Source of the DNA: Glandiceps talaboti | Taxonomy: Eukaryota; Hemichordata; Enteropneusta; Spengelidae | NCBI RefSeq assembly: GCF_964340395.1 | Contig: NC_135566.1 | Location: 4,231,001-4,295,000, forward strand | Length of the DNA stretch: 64,000 bases | Direction of reading: 5' to 3' | In this document: positions 37,251-48,620 of the stretch, piece after piece | Layout: each line of letters opens with the position of its first letter | Position numbering within the stretch: the stretch's first letter is position 1 | Notes under the pieces: model-generated | Seen by the model: the letters and a program-made list of their open reading frames with translations, nothing else | Told to the model about the DNA's origin: nothing | Database searches by the model: none | Translations under genes and position numbers: made by a program

Positions 37251-40234
37251 CTTCGAGGAGATTCACAGGTGAATAAACACATTGAATGTATTGGGGAAAA
37301 TTTCTACACCACACACACAGAAACTATTGATTTCCAATAGTTTATCCTAAGACGGTTCTGAAATGTAAAACGGACTTTTCACAAGTGTAACGACTCTATT
37401 TTTTTTTTCCTTCAAATAATCTAGGCTTTCTTATTATGCAAATAGTGTGTGTTTAGCGACATTAGAGGGGCAGTGAAAGTTCTTTCAACCACTAATCCGT
37501 GCAGCAGCAACAACAGCTTCTACTGAAATCAACACAAACTGGGATACCCATGACCAATTCTGAGTTCAAATTCAATAACTTACAAAATAGCATAACTTCC
37601 CACTATTTGTTTTCAGATACGTCACACGTCAGGTATGACAGCACAACAGCTCCTAATACAAATTCTGAACACGCTTTACGAATACTCACAAAAACCTACA
37701 GCTGCGGTAGACTGTTTGGACAGTACAACTCCTTAAAACACCTGGATAGTCTTTCAGCTTCCACTACTATTCGGAGGCAGGTTGAACAATACTGTGGTTC
37801 TGACCCAACAAAACTGACATCACTTCTATAGGCAAGTGTCTTAGAAGTGCAGTTATTTGAACAGAGTGTTTTGAGCTGCAGATTCCACTGAACTAACCAC
37901 CCTCTTATAGTACCCAAGAACACAAACACTTCTATTTTGTACATAAGTAGTTTAAATTCACCCTAGACCGGTACAATAGAAGGGGAATATTATGCCTCTT
38001 ACAACTGTAATCGAAATAGGCTCAGCTATGTTTCTTCGGGGAAGGGGGGGTGGGGGGGTGGGTGTTTGCTTCTTTTTGTTTTGCAAAGTAAAGACCTAGT
38101 ACCTGGATATCAAGAGGCGATACATAACAATCCAATACAATCACCTTCTATGTCTCCTGACTTCTGGATTTCAAACATTAGCAAGACAGATTAGCGCGAT
38201 AGACTAGTTGGTTTTAAAATAATGTTATGCAGTCTTCTGACTACTTGACTAGTATCAAATCAGTGTTCATTCATTTTTCAGGCCTATCCCCCTCCACAAT
38301 GTCTGTCTGTCTCTGTCCCTCTCTCTGTCTGTCTCTGTCTCTCTCTCAACCTCTCTCTCAACCTCTACCTCTATTTCAAATAATATTTCAAACTGTTAAA
38401 ACTGTCATCCAGTCAGAATGGCACACTCCTGCCTCAAGGAAAATCATCTGACCATAAATTCACACTGTTCCCCAGTGAACATACATGTATCTCTGACTAC
38501 AGCAGCCTAGATACATTAACACACATCATAAATAGGGGTCCTACATGTAATCCTACTGACAACACATTTATGTAATAGTTTTTCTGAACAAATTAATGAA
38601 AATGCAAAACACCCTTACTAAAATTTGATTACATCTTTTCTTAAAACAATGTATGTACATTTTCCTTATTGTCTCCAACAGAACCTTGTAACACATCATT
38701 ACTCTCAGTTGAAGTACTCTCCCCATAAACATGGGGGTATGAGGGGGGGTCATGAATATCAACATACTTGTGTGTACACCCATTACTGCAACAGCTCTCA
38801 GCAGAATAGCAAAATGTGCATTGTTCCATTGGTAAGACAGACTAATACATGGGCTAGGTATGAGAATATTGAATGATCTTAGATTTTAGTTACTTACAAA
38901 TCTGATTCAACTATCTACATAATATATCGATGACAAGACGTAACAATAAGCCATTACAGCATAAATGCCCTCCAACTACATTTGCAAAAGCAGTGAGAGT
39001 GCCCAACATACATACCATATGTTAAAACTTAATCTCCTATTAAAAGAGATAAAGATGAAATGAAATTTTCCCACGTAATATCACTCACTGAGTATTTTAC
39101 AGCACGGACGCCATGCCCTGGTCTTTAGAAAGATATTTTCAATATCTGTCATGATACAATATTCGCCTATTTTCTAGACTATGATAAATGATAGATTGTG
39201 TGGGTTTGTTATTTGAATAATATATTAAGCACTAAGCCATCACTTTGGTGTGTACTGTGATATGGCACTGTAACTGGAGTTTTTACATGTACTTTGTTAT
39301 TGATACATACAAACGGATTGTTTGCATTTTGTATATGGAAATATAATCATTGCAGCAGTACATGCTTCATTCATTTCGGATCATCAGCCATGTTTCTAGC
39401 TTCAAGTACACCCTGATTTTGCTAATGCTACATGTTTGTAGTGTAGCTATTAAAACCCAAACTATATGGGTTTATACCAGGATGGTTCCTACCAATATTA
39501 ACCAAGTCATTTTCATATGTATTCTGTGTAAATAATAATTGTTTTTATTCTTCCCAATATATTTGGAATTTGTTGAATGGTTACCCCCAGAGTAGTGCAT
39601 AGTGCTCTGGTGCCTTAGAGTTGAAAAACAGGAGGAAAACAGAGTACACGGAGAAGAGCTGTGTTGTTCGGGAAGGTCAAACTGAGTATCCCCATTCTTA
39701 CATGCAGACCTGGTCACTTTTTTAATCAACAAGCGACCTATTGGTCAGAATAGCTCCGCTGTTTTTTTTTTAATTTAATTTTTTATTTTGGTGACATGTA
39801 GAAGTGGTTCAGGTCTTCAGCTCTTCGAGTCACTATGCAGTTTTGTTTTAGCGATGCAATAAAGTGGTTAGTGGTTTCATATGATGTCTCACTATAAAAC
39901 ACATTTTACACAGAAGTTGGTAATGTATTGTACTTTTATACCATAGTCACCATTTTATAACAAAAATCTACTGTTATGAAAAATTGCACAAAATCTCAGA
40001 AAAAAATGACTGGGAAATGCACACAGGAAAAAGAAAAAAAGAGGATTTTGAGGTTGGCTATAAGTAATTCCAGTGTCTTACAGCTGTAACCCTGGAAAAT
40101 TTTAATGAAGAATGAAATAAACTAGGGATCTAAAATAATTTTGAGGCAATTTGAATTTCAATTTTCTAACAAATTTACAAAGTCAACAACATTCAACTTG
40201 TTCTAGTTGTGGTAGATATATATAGGGAAGAAAT
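37251..40234. other. Intronic; short low-complexity runs, no exon seen
   Basis: A 110-codon plus frame at 37499-37831 starts with a Gln run and is not recognised. There are a G-rich run at 38042-38062 and a CTCTC/TGTC tract at 38299-38370. A 118-bp-scale AT-rich remainder shows nothing else. Confidence 0.4.
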
Positions 40235-40768
40235 GTATTAATCGCCATCTTAGTTTCCGTACGGCGACAATCTCAAGTACCCGGAAGAGAGTCATTCTCA
40301 GCCATACGTTACAGTGGTAACACTCGTTCATGTTCGGTTACCTTTCACAAAGAAAACACAACGAAATGGTTGAAATGGTCTTTTTTTAATTTCTTTTCAT
40401 CACAACAACAAAATCTGCGTGATCAAAAGTGTTGTAAACTAAACCAGAAAGAATTATCGGACTGGCTAAACTTCCCGATGAACTGGAAGGTCCTACTACT
40501 TCCAAGTAAGCCTCGATAGTACTATAGTACGTGAGAAAATCGTCTCAAACTAGCGATACAACTTTCAAAATATAACTTGACATGTCTTCATTTGTTAGAG
40601 TTATACAATTCAAGACGGGTTTTCACTCGAAAACAACAATTCTGTGAATAATGACACTCTGAACGCAGCGATTTCTCGGACGATGTTACCACTGTAACGT
40701 ATGGCTGACAACGACTTGCTTCCGGGTTAGTCCCTCGTGCATACGGGTGGATTGTCGGCGATTAATAC
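40235..40768. mobile_element. TTAA-type inverted-repeat element, 534 bp
   Basis: Left arm 40235-40321 and right arm 40685-40768 are inverted copies. The ends read GTATTAATCGCC on both strands, and the inner 23 bp (CAGCCATACG... to ...GTGGTAAC) match exactly, with a CCCGGAAG block between. TTAA lies four bases in from each end, so the true element may be TTAA-flanked with TCGCC termini. The roughly 360-bp interior has no reading frame of note. Confidence 0.8.
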
Positions 40769-41813
40769 TACATACATGTACATGTACATCGTCTGATATT
40801 TTAATTCACAGTGTTTTTTGTGACCGGCGCCTGTCAGCAGACTCTGCCATTTTTTTCATCATTCCATTGTATTTAAACCTTGTACTTGACATTTCGCAAT
40901 ATTTATAATTCTCAACAAAATACCTCAACATGCCTCACTTCGCTCGTACTCAAAGCAGCCCCGCACGTAGTCCTGCTTGCATACGGAGGAATTCGGGACT
41001 CGATTCTGACAATTGTCCCTCCCCCTCCGGTGTTTAGAGTCAAGTCAGTAATACAGACTCGTGCACCCGAGGACTACCCCGCGCGGTATGATCACTGACA
41101 CTGATGACATGATGAGAGAGAACCTTTTCGGATTTACATGTAAAACGGGGAAAGATACGCAAAACATAATGCAAAGTCTGAAGCCAAATTAAAGTTGTAA
41201 TTATTTTAATTATTTTTACTTGCCAAATATTTGCATTTTGGAAAGGCAAGACACGTTCATGTCGTTTAACTTTACATGTGAACTGTCGGCCATATTTAAA
41301 CTTCAACCGCATGCCTGGCATGCCCTTCCTTACGTAAGTTGTCTGAATTCTGGTTCACTGTCATTCCAATTTGCACGACAATATAGAATTAACCACAAGT
41401 TACATGTTATCTGAAAACATCACACTTTTATAGTGGGTCTGAAGTGTGATTTTAGTGAGTACTAAGAACGTCCCGTGTTGATACTCAAGATACTTGCTGT
41501 GGAAAATCGCTCGGTCGAATGAGGTCACCTTCAGCTTCTGGTCGAATCAGGATAGAGTATGCAAATAAGGACGTTGCGGATTGGCTGATAATATAGAAGG
41601 GTGCAGAATTGGATTTGAAGTTTACAACCCTGTTTCGAACAAACGCTTGTCATTTGGGCGCCCAATGCGTAGAATTATGACTATAGCACATATTACATTG
41701 CTTGTTTGACGTCAATAGTGTCTTTTGAAAAGTGGCAGTTTACTTAAAGTCTCGTCGACTGATTTCCAATATGGCGTCGGTCATTATGCTCATTAACATA
41801 TTCATTTTTTTTT
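40769..41813. other. Intronic; no exon seen
   Basis: Slightly more CpG-rich than average at 40930-41100, with overlapping chance frames on both strands. ATATGGCGTC at about 41769 resembles a YY1-type site. Confidence 0.4.
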
Positions 41814-42288
41814 CAAATTACAAAAAAAAAATCATAAAAAATAAAAATGAGGATGTGCTGACTTGAAATTAACAAATCTGAGTAAGCTACCCCCTGCGCA
41901 TCAACACGCCAGATATCAAAGCAATCTAATAAGAGGTTTTCAAGGAGTTGATGAAAATGACATTTTATGAAAAAAAATCATAAAAAATTGAAAATGGCAC
42001 AGATCAACTTGGCATGAACAAATCTGAATAGCCTCCCCCCAGGGAACATGCACACCAAATATCGAAGAATTCCGACTGTCACTTATGGAGTAGATAGTAA
42101 AAATATAAAAGTTTGACGGACACCTATGATTCACTCTACTCTCTATACCTCAATACCCACCTATACCTAAAGCTACGCTTTCAGCTTTCGCTGACAGCGG
42201 AGCTAAAAACCCAGCTGATGCTTGGTAGGTTCGAACCCAGACAGTAGAGGGAAGAAGCATGAGCTGAACACCTGAACACTTGGCCACC
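41814..42288 (-). mobile_element. Probable tRNA-derived SINE
   Basis: On the minus strand the element starts GGTGGCCAAGTGTTCAGG, which resembles a Leu/Ser tRNA 5' end with A box (from 42288). A B box GGGTTCGAACC follows about 50 nt later (42238-42228). A body segment then carries GTCAGCGAAAGCTGAAAGCG. The tail holds a roughly 147-bp unit present twice (AACAAATCTGA.TA.GC... at 41869 and 42017 on plus) and A/T-rich ends. Order and spacing fit a Pol III SINE, and the cloverleaf is too decayed for a functional tRNA. Confidence 0.55.
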
Positions 42289-43242
42289 TTAATAAAGATG
42301 CCTTAATAACACCATTTCAAACCTGTCTTTCCCAATTTCTTGTTACGTAGTCTGTAGTAAGGCGGAAGAAATAACAGCTCTGGTTTGTGAGAATGGATAT
42401 CAACCACTGAGCTTTGAGTGTGGAGAGTACCATACCTGTATGTTTTAATGAGACTGTATGAATCAATCTATCAATGCAATATTATTGTTCACAGCAGATT
42501 TATATACGTACGCCATCAAGTATCACTATTACTGTACCACCATTAGGGGCAACATCAAAAGTTCAATATAATATATCTAACTTAATTGCTTAAGTTAGGT
42601 CCCAGACCCCCCCACCCCCCCATCTAACTTAACTGACCTAAAATTGAAAATCGTTTCAGACTCATACTGTATACTTCCACTTTCAAACAACGTACCAATA
42701 TACTACTGAATTATAAATAAAAACAAAACCATTTAACCGCGTACCACTGATAAATCGGACCGAGTGTACGCAATGTTAGGGTGACCTTTTTTTTTTGTTT
42801 CTCATCTCCAGTGGAATAGTCAGGCGGGGCGGGCAAGCGAAATAAAAAAGGGGGGCAAGGAAAAAACAATCTGTATTTTTTCAGTTCTATTCTCTGTCCT
42901 TTCTGTCAGTCTCTCTACAACTTCTTTTCTCTTCTCTTCTCTTCTCTTTATTGAATTCCTTGTTACACGTCTCTTTCCTTCGTTTTAGCAAGGTTGACAA
43001 GTCCGTAGAATAACTTTGTAAGAAGATGAATACTTATCATCCTGATGGGTGTATATCTGAAGCCATGAACTATTGTATGATTTTATCAGGAGTATAATAC
43101 ATTCGTCCTATTAATCAAAGTGGCATTGACATTGCTAATTTGAACTTTAGTATGTAACTTTTTGAGGAATGCAGTATGACTTTTACCAATTTTAAGCATA
43201 ATTTTGAAAATGATAGAAATATTCTGAGCTATTATTACATTG
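42289..43242. other. Intronic; low-complexity runs only
   Basis: Contains a C-rich run (42607-42620), a T-run next to GTTTCTCATCTCC (42789-42811) whose inverse occurs at about 44870, and a (CTTCT)n run (42922-42950). No exon seen. Confidence 0.4.
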
Positions 43243-43345
43243 CAGCAAAATGTACCACACGGCGGCATTAATTTCGAGCTCTGTCCCTCATCAAACCTCA
43301 ACGACTTCAGCCATGAAAGACACATGCTGCTCCGACGTAACAAAG
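43243..43345 (+). other. Coding-looking island, unassigned
   Basis: After an acceptor-like ACATTGCAG, one frame reads NVPHGGINFELCPSSN then LNDFSHERHMLLRRN before entering a G-rich run. It is GC-richer than its flanks. It could be a transposon coding fragment; no family is recognised and there is no donor. Confidence 0.2.
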
Positions 43346-45549
43346 GGGGTGGGGGTGGGGGTAGACGACAGTGTTCTGCCAGGGTTTCCAACAAGTGGGG
43401 ACAAAGGAAAGGGCCCTTGGTTGCAAAAAGTGGGGTCATTTGACAGGGATTGGGGTCAATTATTATTGTCTATGAAATACTCATACATATTACCTCAGGC
43501 CACTATAGAGATAATGTGGTCTTAGATATTCCATTACACATAGACTATTACCTAACAACATAAAAAAATTCCATTCACAATAACAGTTCCCATTAAGCTA
43601 TGTTTTGAAAATTGTGTACTACACGTTACACCTTAGAAAAAGAAGGCAATTAAGATTATGTATTTTTAAGTCATTTCTACAGAGTATATTATATATTGTT
43701 TAGAAAGATTGGACAGCCAGGTAGTCACAATTTTTAATCTGAATATCATGAATAGCAGTGCTCAAATTTATAATTCCTTTTTTCAGTCAAAGACAAAGAC
43801 AAATGTGAACGAAAAACTTACAAATAATACAGTCAAACAAACTTTGAAATAATTTATTTTTTATTGATTACCTTTACTGGCTGTGTATCATGATTTGGTC
43901 CTGCGATATCAAATGACAGCATTAGTTACATACTGTAAACTTGATACTAGAAGCTGACATAAGGTGTCCTTGAAACTCAGAAATCGTGAACTAAAACTAT
44001 CAACGTCAAAGTTAGGATGCTTTGTAAATACCACTGTAATTATTTTCTGATTTGCACAACAAGTTCATTCTTCATGTCTGACCGGGCGCACATGCATCGG
44101 CCGTTTATATGGCCATGCCAGTGATCACGCATTGATTCAGTCAGTGCCCAACACTCACACGAATGTGTTAGTCAACATCATGCAACATGATCCCCTAGCA
44201 GTCTAACACAGCTTTTTCGGAATCAAAATACACATGTATTCATTTTGTTTCCATTAATCTAACCCATCAACAAATGAAAATCACAACCTGTCCCATAAAT
44301 CTGGTTTACTAAGGCTTCAGAGCTAGCTGTGGCAGATCGATGTTCCGATTTCCAGTAGCAAGTTCAGTGTTTCGCACACGTCAGTGAGTAGGTCAGAGGT
44401 CGCGGCAGTGATGGTAGACAAAACATGTGACGAGAGACGTCCATTTCGACGTCTCATCTACTCCCTCTAATGTTTCAATTTGTGTCATTTTTATGTTAAG
44501 AACTGTGTGTTGTCAATGTATCTTATATGAGTGACAACAAAACTTTCCCTCACGGAGTCAGTATACTTCTTGTGGGATTGACGTCAGGGCCTGGCCCTGG
44601 ACTTAGATAATTTTGATGTTTGCCGTAAAATGAATGTGCCAAAGCGGCGCAAGGTGGGAAAATTATTCCGTCATTTGTAATTTTAGGGGGCCAATGTTGC
44701 AAGGTCGTGGCCTTGGCAGAACATACACTGGTCTAAGACGCCATGTGGATCGTTTGATGATCATTCGAACCTAACAGTCTTGCTGTGTTGAACTCAGTCA
44801 AGGGTCGAGTCGGTCGGAAATAAAAACAGTTTTTTGTCTGATGTCGGAGCTGGAAATTAGGGTCGGTCGGGAGATGAGAAACATAAAAATAAAAAGGGCC
44901 GCTCTTATAGGTAAAAGCAGCCTTGAAATCGTACTAAATTTGCGAAGTATGACGTTAAATCGTTTTTGACGGTTGAGAAATTAATTTGGCCAAAACCCCC
45001 CCCACCCCCAAACTAAAGCAATTAAGTTTTTTTGTAAACATCGATCTTTTGACGTCGCCCCTTAGCCATAGACGTTTTCAAAAATCTCAAAAATCTCTTA
45101 ACGTTCCAGAAGTTCATAATTAGCACTTCTATCTCTCTCTATATGTATTAGATTCACGTTTATGTTTACACCTCATCAAATGTTTACACGTACAGACCTA
45201 AAAAGTTGAATTTCAATCTCAATAACAGCCATCACTTTCTTTCAAATCTCAGTACAGGTATGCAATAACATTTCACCTCAAGCTAGAGGGTTAAAATAGA
45301 CCATGGTGGTAAATTTCTTCTCGTGCACACCTATAGTAAATTAGTAACGTATTTGTAGGACTTGTAGTAGAAGTCATAATGTCAACCAGGAAATTAAATG
45401 GTTGTTATTGTGCTTGGGTGGTACAATTCTACAGTATTTCATGTAGCAAGACTTTCCACTACATATACATATATTTATCCCCACTTGCATACTTTCATGT
45501 ATTCCTTCTCCTTTGCAATCCATCAATTATTTTTCACTATTTATCTCTG
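43346..45549. other. Intronic, no exon seen
   Basis: Contains a GGGGGT run (43344-43360), a small palindrome around GAGACGTCC..GACGTCTC (44432-44455) and GGGTCGGTCGGGAGATGAGAAAC (44858-44881), whose inverse tail recurs at 42789-42811. Confidence 0.4.
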
Positions 45550-45660
45550 TCATCATGCTAGAAATTTTCCCCATCTTTCCATAAGCCAATATCAAACTTC
45601 GCCACCATGCTAAAGTTTCTCCTCATTTTTCCACAATCCAATACCAAACTTTGCCCCATT
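45550..45660. repeat. ~51-bp tandem duplication
   Basis: CATGCTA(G)A.A.TTT.(T)CC.CAT then CCAATA(T/C)CAAACTT(C/T)G occur twice (about 45555 and 45606). The flanking region is pyrimidine-rich. Confidence 0.7.
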
Positions 45661-45916
45661 CCTCCTTTCTTTCGATGTCTACCATTGATTTGTTTAACCT
45701 CAGAAATCTCAAACAACAATCATCAGTATTTTCTCCATTTCTACCATCAGTATATACCGTGCCTTGTTTTTAACATTCTTACTTCAATCAAGACTTCTAG
45801 ATTTTTCTCTTCTATATATATATTCATGTCCTTTTTTCATTGAACAATGTTTCCGTTAAAATCTGTTCACCTGAATCTTAATAAAACTTAGACAAAAGCT
45901 ACCACTCACCTCTCCA

Positions 45917-45962
45917 TATGCACACACATACACATACACACTTGCATACACGCACTCTCTCT

Positions 45963-46001
<39 letters not shown>

Positions 46002-46075
46002 GCACACATACATACATACATATATACACACACACATACATACATACATACATACATACATACATACATACACAA

Positions 46076-46116
<41 letters not shown>

Positions 46117-46118
46117 AA
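45917..46118. repeat. (AC)n/(ATAC)n microsatellite
   Basis: CA-dinucleotide blocks flank ATAC tetranucleotide blocks, the same architecture as 6213-6458. Confidence 0.97.
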
Positions 46119-48118
46119 AGCACAGATCTACATGTATTATACTAGATTCTCCCTATATATTAGTATTACCAAAGTCCCCAAACCTTATCATAAACACCGT
46201 CTGAGTTACTTTAACTGTAAGTGTTACCCCTATGACAACACAAAAGTGATTATCCTTAATCATTAGCTTCACAAAGCAAACATTTGTCTAATTTGGGAAT
46301 GAATAAAGATATAACTTAGCAGGAACACTTGCCGAGGACACACTGGAAATCATTCACACGTCAACTACTCTAGTACAGATTTAGCATACAGTGTACATAG
46401 TTGTGATAAATGTAGATGTAATACAGCTGTGAGCAATCTATGTAATGCCTACTGTTCTATACAACCCGTCTGGTAACATCTGATGAGATGTAAATGCTTT
46501 CTATGAATCCTTTAGAGTTGCGCAGACATTGGTGGGAGCAGCCTGGGGAGATTTCACCTACTTACATGCACCACCCTAAACAAAAAATGTTGGTGAGGTA
46601 TAATATGTCTACAGTAATCAGACCATGTACGAAAGTATGTATATATTTTTATGTACCTGTACAGTAGAATACCTACGTATACATGTATCATAGCCATACA
46701 TTAGCAAACACTGACAAAATACTACTGTACGAGTACAAAAGAGATTCTACATATGATGGAATACCACACCAGACATATACCATGTGACTGTATGATTGAC
46801 TACTTCCCATAATGCAGTGCAGCACATGATTGATTGCAATACAGCTGCTGCATCATGGGAATTATCAATGCATGTAATCAACATTTGTATGTTAATATAT
46901 TGACCATCACAAACATGCTATCTAATGGCTAATAAAGACGTACAGGTGCACTACCTGTAGCTGAAACATTTTTTTGGAAACTGTTTTGTAAGAAGTGATG
47001 ACTTGCTTGTAATATTGTACTCCCTAAACTGTACTGAATCACCTGTGGATAAATATATTTTGTCTAGCTGGTACATGTAACATATAGTGCAATAATCAAA
47101 TAAGGGATTTTATGTCTTGTATTGGTTGTCAAACATGTGATCATGGTCAAGCTTTCGCCGTAGCCATGTGTGACATGATGTTGAGAACAATAGTGTTGCT
47201 AAGCACTTGACACTTTCAGTTTGACCACCCTCAAGTGGTTTTATGAATGCAATGGCTCACAGGAAGGGAGGGGGGGTCTCATGAGATCTGCCACAAGATG
47301 AAAAACAGCTTCTGGATTTTTGGATCCGCAGACTAAAATCATTATACCAATATGATCACAATTACAACCTGCTACAGTACTACTACTTCTGGATATAATC
47401 AACCTCTAATTACTTATTGAAATTTGACAATTATCAGTTGGTTCACTGATCGAAAAGTAACACTCCACTTACTACTAGTGCAGGTTTAAGAAAATACCTA
47501 GAATTACACCATGGTATTAAACACATAATCTGCACAATGGTATATATAAAATAAATACACAAACACACAAATTAAAAAACGTTATACAGAACATCTTAGA
47601 ACTCCAACAAGGAAACTTTGAATGAAAAGAGCTGAGATACATTTTTTGAAGAAGAAAAATGATTTGTTCTATAAATTAGAATTGTAATTTGCATCTACCA
47701 CTTCAGGACAAGTTCATGTAAAGATATTGGATGAAGCAGGATTAGAGCTAAATAAACCTGAAGTAAACCTTGTATAAATCTGTACCAAATTATCCATCAA
47801 ATATGCCAAGGAGTTGTCTACGCCCATAATTTCAGAATGTGTGTATAGTTACATGTAGTTCTAAAATGTATGTCAACATATTGCACAGCATATTACTTGC
47901 CTGGTCTGAGACTAAACAGAATGGCTCTAGCTTTGTGAGAGAAAACAATACAGACAGATCAAACTACAATTTAGTATGTGACAGACCTCTTTTGGAGTTT
48001 CAATGACAGCACAAAATGGCTTTGTCAAGACAGTCTGTCTTGCTTTGCTTCAGATAACTATTAGTGGTTTTCTTTTTACAATGCACATGATATACAATGA
48101 AGAAATCTGGTAATATTT
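46119..48118. other. Intronic, small inverted repeat, no exon seen
   Basis: An imperfect inverted repeat at 46805-46862 (TTCCCATAATGCAGTGCAGC against GCTGCTGCATCATGGGAA). Otherwise AT-rich with no supported exon. Confidence 0.4.
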
Positions 48119-48620
48119 ACGTGGGTGTTATATTTGATCTTCAGTTTTTAAAGGGAAGCCCTGAAAAACTTATGAAACTCTGGTACATGTAGATTTAATA
48201 CACTACTTCAAAGAAGAAATCCATTATATGAGTGTCCTATATACTCGGTCACCATTTTGGAAGGGAAGCCCTGAAAAATCTGAGAACTCGGGTAGATTTA
48301 ATACACTTCAAAGGAGAAATCCATTATGTGGGTGTCGTATATACATGTATACTTGGTCTTCATTTTGGAAGGGAAGCCCTGAAAAATGTGAGAACTCGGG
48401 TAGATTTAATACACTTCAAGGGAGAAATTCATTATGTGGGTGTCGTATATACATGTATACTGGTCTTCATTTTGGAAGGGAAGCCCTGAAAAATGTGAGA
48501 ACTCAGGTAGATTTAATACACTTCAAAGGAGGAATCCATCATGTGGGTGTCATACATGTATATACTTGGTCTTCATTTTGGAAGAGAAGCCATGAAAAAA
48601 TTGAGGAATTCGGGTAGATT
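48119..48620. repeat. ~107-bp tandem repeat, five copies
   Basis: CATTTTGGAAGGGAAGCC recurs at 48253, 48361, 48468 and 48574, with a diverged first copy at 48142. Each copy also has GAGAACTCGGGTAGATTTAA, TACACTTCAA and TTATGTGGGTGTC. The 129-codon and 85-codon frames across it are products of the array. Confidence 0.93.

Noticed and set aside
42190-42288. Functional tRNA gene
   Set aside because: A and B boxes are present but arms do not pair as a cloverleaf and a long body follows; a SINE is more likely.
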